Assembly (NCBI GenBank): GCA_964609695.1 | Contig: CAZSSP010000034.1 | Span: forward strand, 1-19,350 | Length of the DNA stretch: 19,350 bases | Source of the DNA: JAGNHS01 sp964609695 | Lineage (GTDB): Bacteria; Bdellovibrionota; UBA2428 | Reading direction: 5' to 3' | Position numbers and translations under genes: made by a program | Part shown: positions 8,211 through 13,927 of the stretch, piece after piece | How the letters are laid out: every line of letters starts with the position of its first letter | Position numbering within the stretch: position 1 is the first letter of the stretch | The notes under the pieces: model-generated | Database searches by the model: none | Told to the model about the DNA's origin: nothing | What the model saw: only the letters and a program-made list of their open reading frames with translations

Positions 8211-8552
8211 TTGGACCAATCCATGGCATTGGCTCCCGCATTTATTCTTAAAGGAACTCTATTTTTATCAGCTTCCCATCCTGCATTTTTTTCAAAAACT
8301 TCGAACACTTTATGGTTTTCCAAATCCGAGATTGTAAAAGCCCATGAAAACACAAACGGTATGCTCATTGAAGCCCAACAAAAAGGATATGCTTATGCTC
8401 ATGGCTTAAATCAAGACTCATTGAATCCCTTAAAAATTATAGTTGTTTCGGACAAAAACTGGGAAGCACTTCAAAAATGCCCTCAAGCTCCTATAAACTG
8501 GAATGAATCCATTGGAATTGTAGAAAACACAAATACACTCAGTGAGATAAAA
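8211..8552 (+). CDS. secretin, N-terminal fragment up to the assembly gap
   Basis: These 114 codons read into the N run. The segment from about residue 12 (ILKGTLFLS, LWFSKSEIVKAH, then MLIEAQQKGYAYAHGL and PLKIIVVSD) matches the pattern of the N-terminal domain of Tad/CpaC-type secretins: alternating strands, a turn with GxA/GY, and a final hydrophobic strand ending in VVSD. The start is uncertain. TTG at 8211 and ATG at 8223 are both in frame, neither has a good Shine-Dalgarno, and neither gives a convincing signal peptide. A hydrophobic stretch (SFLALFLLGP) in the next frame just upstream (8189-8218), ahead of the MALAP segment, could mean a small indel. The continuation after the gap is at 8653-9087. 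The gap spans most of the ring-forming core. Confidence 0.68.
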
Positions 8553-8652
8553 NNNNNNNNNNNNNNNNNNNNNNNNNNNNNNNNNNNNNNNNNNNNNNNN
8601 NNNNNNNNNNNNNNNNNNNNNNNNNNNNNNNNNNNNNNNNNNNNNNNNNNNN
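8553..8652. other. assembly gap (100 N)
   Basis: Exactly 100 unknown bases, a typical placeholder length, interrupt the secretin gene. The codon before it is complete (8550-8552), and the C-terminal reading frame begins exactly at 8653. The true missing length should therefore be a multiple of three if the flanks are correct, whereas 100 is not. Any ORF drawn through the N run is in the wrong frame. Confidence 0.98.
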
Positions 8653-9087
8653 CTTCCCATCACCAGCACATCGGCTTATCAAAGCAAAACTGAATGGAAA
8701 TCTTATGGATTAGAACTTCAACTTGAAGCTGCTCCCGACATTAACGTAGGTGCTCAAGAAATCAGCATTTCATTTTCATTAAATGTGTCAGAACCCGATA
8801 TGGCCACGGCTCTCAATGGAATTCCAGGACTCACAAGTAAAAAACTTCAAAGTCGCTTTGATCTTCGAAATGATGAAACCACATTGCTCAGTACCCTCCT
8901 ACAAAAAAGAGAATCAAAAAATCGTAGTGGTCTTGCCTTTCTGACCCAAATCCCAATTCTCAGCTATTTATTTTCAAATGAAAATCGACAAGCTCAACAA
9001 AGCGAACTGTGGATTGCCATTAAGAGTTCGTGGGAAGAAGGAAAAATGAAAAATCCAGATTCTGTAAAAGTGAATTATGACTTTTGA
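8653..9087 (+). CDS. secretin, C-terminal domain (CpaC/GspD family)
   Basis: This open frame of 144 codons after the gap carries the hallmark end of an outer-membrane secretin. GLELQLEAAPDINVG (20-34) is the strand with the conserved A/V-x-P-x-I; EISISFSLNVSEPD follows; DETTLLSTLLQKRESKN is the position of the 'dG-qt-ai-Gll' segment; IPILSYLFSNENRQAQQSEL and WIAI are the family's terminal PxLGxLF...ExELxI motif. Secretins form the ring through which Tad pili or type II substrates cross the outer membrane. It belongs with 8211-8552 as one gene, so no start codon is expected here; an in-frame ATG at 8785 lies inside the conserved domain and is not a start. The stop overlaps the ATPase ATG by 11 nt. 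Confidence 0.88.
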   Translation, partial: LPITSTSAYQSKTEWKSYGLELQLEAAPDINVGAQEISISFSLNVSEPDMATALNGIPGLTSKKLQSRFDLRNDETTLLSTLLQKRESKNRSGLAFLTQIPILSYLFSNENRQAQQSELWIAIKSSWEEGKMKNPDSVKVNYDF

Positions 9088-9967
9088 AAAAATCATAGAG
9101 GACTTTCAAGTTGAAGATATCATTCTTTGTCCAGAGGGCATTCTCTATTTTAAAGAAAAACATTGGCATGGTCCAGAGCCATCAAATTTAACCAATGACA
9201 AAGCCCAACTTTGGGAGCTAGCCAGAAAAATAGCAGAGAGTGCATCCCTCAGTCTTGGATTGACTCAACCTAGCGTCGATGCCCTTCTATCTTTAAGTCG
9301 TCAGCAAAATTTCCGTGCCCATGTCGTTATTCCTCCCATGGTGCTTTCGGGTCCTACGATCACTCTCAGAAGATTACCTGTCTCTCAAAGGTTTCCTTTG
9401 TCTAATTTTAGCGACAATTCAACAATCATTAAAACTTTAGAAGAATCCCTCAAAAATTCTGAAAGCTTTCTTATTGCTGGAGCTACTGGTAGCGGGAAAA
9501 CAACATTAGTGAATTCATTAATTGAAAACCTTCCAATAAATTCACGAATCATCATTCTCGAAGACAGTCCTGAAATTCCTATTCCAAATTCACTTTCAAG
9601 CAAATTATTAGCCAGAAACAATCGTTTTGGATTTCGCCAGGGAGCCAGTTGGAATCTAAGCGATCTTGTATTTGAAAGCCTAAGAATGCGCCCTGAGAGA
9701 CTCATTCTTGGGGAATGCCGTGGCCCCGAAGCCTTAGCCCTAGCCCACGCTCTTCAAACAGGTCACAAAGGACTCATAACCACCATTCACGCCGGAAACA
9801 AAGACGAAGCCCAAAATCGCTTTATTGAATTAGCCTCACAGCAGAGTGAATTTTCATTCGATCAACTTTCTCAATGTTGGGACAACATCATTGTCATAGA
9901 AAATCATAAGCAAGGTTCAAGAAAAATTAAAGAATACTGGAAGCGAAGCCAGGGGATGCTTCTTTAA
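9077..9967 (+). CDS. compact CpaF/TadA-type secretion ATPase
   Basis: This 296-residue hexameric type II/IV secretion ATPase would power pilus or substrate movement from the cytoplasmic side of the inner membrane. It shows IPPMVLSGPTITLRRLP (85-101), typical of CpaF; Walker A GATGSGKT (135-142); an Asp box ILEDSPEIPI (160-169); Walker B with the catalytic glutamate, LILGECRG (209-216, E213); and a His box HKGLITTIHAG (230-240). All catalytic motifs are intact. At 296 residues it is well below the usual 400-550 of CpaF. The extra N-terminal helical and linker region is missing, leaving a shortened N-domain (about 1-110) and the RecA domain. The ATG lies inside the last codons of the secretin, and its TAA overlaps the next gene's ATG (TAATG), so the three genes are translationally coupled. 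Confidence 0.93.
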   Translation: MTFEKIIEDFQVEDIILCPEGILYFKEKHWHGPEPSNLTNDKAQLWELARKIAESASLSLGLTQPSVDALLSLSRQQNFRAHVVIPPMVLSGPTITLRRLPVSQRFPLSNFSDNSTIIKTLEESLKNSESFLIAGATGSGKTTLVNSLIENLPINSRIIILEDSPEIPIPNSLSSKLLARNNRFGFRQGASWNLSDLVFESLRMRPERLILGECRGPEALALAHALQTGHKGLITTIHAGNKDEAQNRFIELASQQSEFSFDQLSQCWDNIIVIENHKQGSRKIKEYWKRSQGMLL

Positions 9968-10755
9968 TGTCGAATCTACAATTACAAATTTTTGAAGAAT
10001 TACTGATAAAAGTCTACAGCGGCGAAACCCTTATCCAAGCCCTTGAGGGAATCCCAAAAATCAAAGCCTCTCCTTTTGAAACTCACCGATGGTTAAAAAT
10101 AAAAAATGACATCATTGAAGGAAGAGTTTCTTGTTTAGCTGCACTTGAAAGCTATATTGAAAATTTAAGAAGAGATTATCATTTAAAAACTCTATGGGGG
10201 CGAAAAAGCCAAGGCCCTTATTTGCAAAGTCTTGGTGTTTTCATTAGCGGCATTATTTTCTTTATTTCGAGTTTTTTTATTTTCCCCAAGGAATTAAGCC
10301 CCACTCCCATAAGCATCAGCCTTTACTTAGCACTCAGCACAGCGGGAGGATTTTGGATGAAAGCATTAATCAACAAATGGCATACCTTAAAAAATGAGGG
10401 TGAATGGTTAATTGTCCTTCAAGAAATTAAACAAGGCTTATTGAGTGGATACACACTTCAAACATTAATTAGAAATATCAATCTCAAAACCTCTATCGAT
10501 GCTATGACCAAAAAAAAGTATCCCATCATTAGAGAGCAATGGAAAACAATTTCTAGATTAGATGAAGAAGGCAAATCGCTCAGTGCCTTTCTAAAGGCTT
10601 CAATAGATCAATACCAACGCTACTTTGAAAATAAAATCGAAGAAGAAGCCGAAAAACTTAATTTTAAGCTCTTAGTTCCTATACTTTTTTGCCAAGTTCC
10701 AGCTCAAATGATTTTAATACTCGGTCCCCTGGTGAGCATGCTTAAAGATTTATAA
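9967..10755 (+). CDS. inner-membrane platform protein with two F-domain modules (TadB/TadC or GspF-like)
   Basis: This 262-residue T2SF-type membrane protein is the expected partner of the ATPase. It has three apparent membrane segments, at about 88-107, 115-135 and 235-257. The last sits in the family signature LLVPILFCQVPAQ followed by LGPL. Two soluble stretches look like copies of one F-module. The first contains SGETLIQALEGIP (18-30) and WLKIKNDIIEGRVSCLAAL (42-60). The second contains SGYTLQTLIRNI (160-171) and WKTISRLDEEGKSLSAFL (192-209). The resulting order F1-TM-TM-F2-TM is that of GspF/PilC. Ordinary TadB and TadC each carry a single F domain. No second platform gene is adjacent. 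The gene ends at 10755 in a TTATAA that also supplies the stop of the convergent lipoprotein gene. Confidence 0.85.
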   Translation: MSNLQLQIFEELLIKVYSGETLIQALEGIPKIKASPFETHRWLKIKNDIIEGRVSCLAALESYIENLRRDYHLKTLWGRKSQGPYLQSLGVFISGIIFFISSFFIFPKELSPTPISISLYLALSTAGGFWMKALINKWHTLKNEGEWLIVLQEIKQGLLSGYTLQTLIRNINLKTSIDAMTKKKYPIIREQWKTISRLDEEGKSLSAFLKASIDQYQRYFENKIEEEAEKLNFKLLVPILFCQVPAQMILILGPLVSMLKDL

Positions 10756-11334
10756 TTGCACTGGATTGAGTTCAAGAATGGCCGACACATCCCCAGACAT
10801 AAACTTTAAAACGGCTTGAGTATTTTTTAAATAAAATGTTCTAGACTTTGAAGAGGCCTGTCCTCTCTCCTTAAAACCCATTAACGAAAGTTCATTGGCC
10901 CAACGTTGGTAAATGTATTTTTCATTTCCCCAAATTTGAATTTTAACCAACTCTCTGCGACCTTCACGAATTTGCTCAAAGACATCTACTTTTATTTTAT
11001 TTCCCCATTTCTCCACTTCACAATGAAAAAATGTTCCCGATGCATTTTGATTAGTTTTATTAAGCACACAATCAATTCCGGGATTTAAGCTACTCAAAGG
11101 CTTTCTCCATCGAATTTGCTTTAAACTCGCTCCATCATTTTCATTCAAAAAAAACTTCAAAATCCCTTGATCCTTTAAATTGGCCGATCCCACTCGACTT
11201 AGATCAATCGGTGCGTTTTTATTTTCACCGCTCTCTTCCTTTGAAGAAGATATTTTTATTTGTCTATTGGCCATACAAGAAGACAAAATTAAGACCATCA
11301 AAAGACGTCCCATAAATTTCCAATTATCTTTCAA
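10750..11334 (-). CDS. putative lipoprotein of unknown function
   Basis: This 194-residue protein has a lipoprotein signal: a short basic start, the hydrophobic core LLMVLIL and lipobox LSSC with C20 as the lipidated residue. The mature part begins with a polar, Ser/Glu/Lys-rich linker (about 21-45) and continues as a mixed alpha/beta domain with one cysteine pair (IDCVLN and FHCEVEKW) that could form a disulphide in the periplasm. I do not recognise a family. The TTG start at 11334 overlaps the TGA of the upstream gene (TTGA) and has GGGGG 6 nt before it. An ATG at 11313 (MGRLLMVL) would also give a valid signal peptide. The coupling suggests it works with the SH3/barrel product upstream, both being envelope proteins. 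Confidence 0.8.
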   Translation of the reverse strand: MKDNWKFMGRLLMVLILSSCMANRQIKISSSKEESGENKNAPIDLSRVGSANLKDQGILKFFLNENDGASLKQIRWRKPLSSLNPGIDCVLNKTNQNASGTFFHCEVEKWGNKIKVDVFEQIREGRRELVKIQIWGNEKYIYQRWANELSLMGFKERGQASSKSRTFYLKNTQAVLKFMSGDVSAILELNPVQL

Positions 11335-12962
11335 AACCTACCCCCGATTCCAAAAGTTTGGCCAACAACTAAGGCTGTTCTAAGAATTAATCTCACGTGA
11401 TAAGAAAAATAGAAATTTTCGTTCACGCAAAAGCCTGCGCCTGCACCAAGTGATAGTGCAAAAACAAAACTGTCATCTATAGCGCTCGAAGCTTTAAGCT
11501 GAGCTTCTGATGCAATTGAAGTATATTGATTAAAGTATAAAAGTGGTCCGCCACTCACAATGGCAAAGAATCTGCCCAAAGAAGCCGAAGGCATGTAACG
11601 CAATTCAAGAGGAAGAACATGAGTGGTTCTCTTGATCTCCACACCTGTTGTTGTTTGATAAGTGTTGGCATGAAAATTATAAGTGATTCCTAGCTCTAAA
11701 CGATCGCGAATCTTATCGCCTGCACCGTGCGGCCAGAGATTGAAGGCACCCATAGCACCTCCACCCAGTCCAATGTTCTTAGTTAAAAAGGCCCCTTGAA
11801 CCTCAAATGCCACTCGAGGAGAAACTCCGACATTATCGTAGTCCTCAAATCGGATCATTTCCTCAGGGACCCATCCTTCTTCGCCCGTTAACTGAATTCG
11901 AATATTAAACCATTTGCCTTCTACTGTTCTTTTTATGATTTGAAGTTCGTCGCCTTTTTCAATTCTACCAAACCTCTCCGCGTCCTCAGAAGGAGACTCA
12001 TAAAGTTCACCTTCCATTCGAGAATAAGCCACGCTTTCCTGAAAAAAAGTTGTTTCAATCTTTCGCTTTTTCTTTTGCTCTCCAGAGAAATCCTCATCGT
12101 TTTCAGCTTTAGGAGTGAAAGGAGCTGCGTATGCGGGCCTTATGTAATTACGTTTGACCCAACCTTTTTTATTTCCATTAACAATAAATACCCATTGCTG
12201 ATCGAGACTCTTTTTATAAGCCTTATATAAGGAGTCCTTACGAACCGAACCCAAAGTTGAAGAACGAGCTGAAGGTTTCTCGTAAAGATTAGTGCTATCC
12301 ACGATATAGACTTCAAGAGCAGCTTTTAATGAAGGAGACAGCATTAGCGCCAAAAGAAAAAACATTTTCTGGAGTGAAGTAAAAATAGATTTATCTGGAA
12401 CAAAGCTTCTTTGTGGCAAACGCAATCTTCGGCCTTCCATTTTACGTCCCTCATTCTCATTCATCCGAAGTAGTGGGTGTTGCAATAATTCGGGTGCATT
12501 TTGATAAAGTTCATCGGTGAGTCGCTTCACTTGCCTATGAAATTCCTTAGGCGTAGGACCATGATGCCTATGTGGAGCTGGAAAACGCCGCAAATCACCC
12601 CGAAATTCTGGGTGAATATGATAAAGTTCGTGAACTATAGTTTCTGCTCTCTGACGTGTTGAATGCCTAAAAAATTTAGGAACGACAAAACTCATTAGAT
12701 AAAGGGCTCCTGGACAGTGTTTTTCAATATCGGGACTTTCATAGTGATAGGCCCCCAAAAAACCCCTAAAAGTCGTTTTTCTCTTTTCTCCACCACCGAC
12801 ATATCGCAACGGAACCACATAGGCCCAAAGACCATGGCGCCCAGAAGTTCGGGAGGGACTTACGGATATGGCAATTTTATTGGGATCAAAATGTCGAAAA
12901 GAAGGCACGGCTTCACAAACAAGATGGATAAGAATTCGAAATTGCTTATTCAGCTCCCCCAT
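11331..12962 (-). CDS. metallopeptidase domain joined to signal peptide, two SH3-like domains and an outer-membrane barrel
   Basis: One uninterrupted frame encodes two proteins' worth of domains. Numbering here is from the ATG at 12962. The first 170 residues form a soluble zinc-metallopeptidase-like domain with HELYH (111-115) followed by HPEFRGDLRRF. At about 191-215 comes a basic stretch and then a textbook signal-peptide core (MFFLLALMLSPSLKA), followed by two SH3b-like domains (about 216-276 and 311-373, each ending GWV...I). A beta-barrel-like region (about 382-543) ends in phenylalanine, as outer-membrane barrels do. The start at 12962 is preferred because AAGGA lies 7 nt upstream. An in-frame start at 13172 would add 70 residues and overlap the divergent regulator gene. 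An internal ATG at 12440 has GAGGGA 6 nt upstream and would yield a properly exported barrel protein. Either this is two genes merged by a lost stop, or both forms are made. Confidence 0.75.
   Translation of the reverse strand: MGELNKQFRILIHLVCEAVPSFRHFDPNKIAISVSPSRTSGRHGLWAYVVPLRYVGGGEKRKTTFRGFLGAYHYESPDIEKHCPGALYLMSFVVPKFFRHSTRQRAETIVHELYHIHPEFRGDLRRFPAPHRHHGPTPKEFHRQVKRLTDELYQNAPELLQHPLLRMNENEGRKMEGRRLRLPQRSFVPDKSIFTSLQKMFFLLALMLSPSLKAALEVYIVDSTNLYEKPSARSSTLGSVRKDSLYKAYKKSLDQQWVFIVNGNKKGWVKRNYIRPAYAAPFTPKAENDEDFSGEQKKKRKIETTFFQESVAYSRMEGELYESPSEDAERFGRIEKGDELQIIKRTVEGKWFNIRIQLTGEEGWVPEEMIRFEDYDNVGVSPRVAFEVQGAFLTKNIGLGGGAMGAFNLWPHGAGDKIRDRLELGITYNFHANTYQTTTGVEIKRTTHVLPLELRYMPSASLGRFFAIVSGGPLLYFNQYTSIASEAQLKASSAIDDSFVFALSLGAGAGFCVNENFYFSYHVRLILRTALVVGQTFGIGGRF
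12438..12452 (-). promoter_or_regulatory. internal ribosome-binding site and start for the SH3/barrel half
   Basis: On the minus strand GAGGGA (12452-12447) stands 6 nt before an in-frame ATG (12440-12438). This is a better site than most true starts in the window. A product from here would carry a basic n-region, the hydrophobic core starting at the ATG of 12365, and cleavage near SLKA. Three out-of-frame TGA triplets in 12464-12448 lie just upstream, where a stop for a separate peptidase gene would fall after a one- or two-base shift. Confidence 0.55.
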
Positions 12963-13083
12963 TAACCTGTCCTTAACCTCTGAAAAACGCTCAAGATTTA
13001 TCTCAAATTTAACACAATTCGCCCTCAATTTATGAGATATTAGCAATGTTAACGCTGTGCGTTTTAGAAAGAGGTAAAAGACC

Positions 13084-13662
13084 ATGAATCTAGCCAAAAT
13101 GCTTAGCATGGAATCAGAAGGCGTCCCTATTGCCTCCGCCAATGTGCTCATAATAGATGATGAGCCCCTCATGAGAGCCCTAATTGGCCGCTACGTTGAG
13201 GGAATATCAAAGAAAAACAATTTAAATACAATAGCTTGCGCAGCCCTTGAAAGCGGCTGGGACTTGCTCGAAGCCCAGCTCGACCACGTTCAAGTGGCCA
13301 TTGTCGACATTCTGCTACCCAAAATCACAGGTGTAGACCTAATCAAAAACCTAAGACGTCGATTTCCCCGAATGGGAATCATACCAATTACAGGAATGGC
13401 GACCGACCCCATGAAAAGGCAATTAGGGGAATATTTGCCTCCAGGGACTGCCATACTTGAAAAACCCCTGCGCTCTGACGAATTTGAAGCTGCTTTTAAA
13501 GAATCTCTAGCCTTCCACGCTAGAGAAATGGCCAACAATCATGGCCCTACAGAAATTGGCTTTAGTGCGGAAGATCCCTCTTGGACTGCCGTCGAAGCCA
13601 AACCCGGACAAGAAGTCGTTCACGTGAAAAAACGATTTCGCCGCAAAGGAGACGGCGATTAA
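13084..13662 (+). CDS. stand-alone response regulator (receiver only)
   Basis: This 192-residue single-domain response regulator has an N-terminal extension of about 18 residues and then a complete receiver (20-145): acidic pair D25/D26 (LIIDDEPLMR), phospho-acceptor D75 (VAIVDILLPKITG), T103 (PITGMA) and K127 (LEKPL). No DNA-binding or enzymatic output domain follows. The last 40 residues are polar and end in a strongly basic stretch (VKKRFRRKGDGD) that could bind nucleic acid or a partner; that is inference. The ATG has AGAGG 9 nt upstream. The gene is divergent from the metallopeptidase/barrel gene, with 121 bp between the preferred starts. A weak promoter match lies in that interval (TTAACA at 13009, TATGAG at 13031). 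Its transcript probably runs through the 20-codon ORF to the terminator at 13796. Confidence 0.9.
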   Translation: MNLAKMLSMESEGVPIASANVLIIDDEPLMRALIGRYVEGISKKNNLNTIACAALESGWDLLEAQLDHVQVAIVDILLPKITGVDLIKNLRRRFPRMGIIPITGMATDPMKRQLGEYLPPGTAILEKPLRSDEFEAAFKESLAFHAREMANNHGPTEIGFSAEDPSWTAVEAKPGQEVVHVKKRFRRKGDGD

Positions 13663-13692
13663 CCATAAAAGGAGTATCAAAAGGAGGAGTTC

Positions 13693-13755
13693 ATGATAAA
13701 CGTTTGCGAACGCTGGCACGAATACCTTTTCAGTCATTGGGCGGCCCCCCCTTAA
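13693..13755 (+). CDS. possible 20-residue small protein or leader peptide
   Basis: The ORF has 20 codons, starts with ATG and is preceded by AAGGAGGAG (13681-13689) at near-ideal spacing, the strongest Shine-Dalgarno in this window. A second AAAAGGAG lies just before it. The peptide reads MINVCERWHEYLFSHWAAPP, unusually rich in aromatic residues, histidine and cysteine. Its stop lies 40 nt before the intrinsic terminator. A hairpin (ATTGGGC at 13736-13742 with GCTCAAT at 13760-13766, one G-U pair) covers its last codons, which include a run of seven C. It could be a small protein co-transcribed with the response regulator, or a leader peptide whose translation influences the terminator before rpsA. 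No homologue is known to me. Confidence 0.4.
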   Translation: MINVCERWHEYLFSHWAAPP

Positions 13756-13795
13756 CTGGGCTCAATAACCCATAATTTCATAAAAACTAATTTCA

Positions 13796-13836
13796 AAGTC
13801 CCTCTCCTGGCCAGTGCCTCGGAGAGGGACTTTTTT
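13796..13836 (+). terminator. intrinsic terminator between the regulator and rpsA
   Basis: A perfect 12-bp stem is formed by AAGTCCCTCTCC (13796-13807) and GGAGAGGGACTT (13821-13832). The loop is 13 nt, and T13831-13836 form the U-tract. This is the only convincing factor-independent terminator I see in the window. It closes the response-regulator transcript or, if transcription continues, acts as an attenuator in the rpsA leader. Confidence 0.92.
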
Positions 13837-13853
13837 ATTTGCTAATTTAGACT

Positions 13854-13880
13854 TTGACTCTTTGAGTAATTTCCCATAGT
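13854..13880 (+). promoter_or_regulatory. candidate rpsA promoter
   Basis: TTGACT (13854-13859) matches five of six bases of a sigma-70 -35 box. CATAGT (13875-13880) matches four of six of a -10 box, with a short 15-bp spacer. It lies just after the terminator and about 48 nt before the rpsA ATG, the expected place for an independent rpsA promoter. The match is suggestive only. Confidence 0.35.
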
Positions 13881-13894
13881 TTTACCCAGCCCTC

Positions 13895-13925
13895 AAGCAA
13901 TCAAAACAAGGAGGTCTTGTTGCTT
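13895..13925 (+). promoter_or_regulatory. hairpin presenting the rpsA Shine-Dalgarno in its loop
   Basis: AACAAG (13905-13910) pairs with CTTGTT (13916-13921). An outer AAGC (13895-13898) pairs with GCTT (13922-13925) across a 6-nt bulge. The apical loop is GAGGT, the core of AAGGAGG (13908-13914). The linear distance from the Shine-Dalgarno to the ATG is 13 nt, longer than usual; the fold would shorten it or partly hide the site. rpsA is autoregulated in E. coli, so a control role is plausible but inferred. Confidence 0.5.
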
Positions 13926-13927
13926 TA

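Noticed and set aside
8186..8251. Hydrophobic stretch in the frame next to the secretin start (SFLALFLLGPIHG), which looks like a signal-peptide core.
   Set aside because: It has no start codon after the TAG at 8183. It could mean a one- or two-base indel at the secretin 5' end, but the sequence alone does not show it.
8180..8368. Minus-strand open frame of 62 codons opposite the secretin N-terminus.
   Set aside because: It is a shadow of the plus-strand coding frame, with no promoter or domain.
8211..8693. Continuous ORF running through the N gap.
   Set aside because: It reads unknown bases, and after the gap it is in a different frame from the clear secretin C-terminus.
12963..13172. N-terminal extension of the metallopeptidase/barrel frame to 13172.
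   Set aside because: It would overlap the divergent response-regulator gene and cover its leader. The ATG at 12962 has a much better Shine-Dalgarno.
13507..13737. Minus-strand open frame across the regulator end and the small ORF.
   Set aside because: It has no ribosome-binding site, lies antisense to a clear receiver gene, and its composition follows from the opposite strand.
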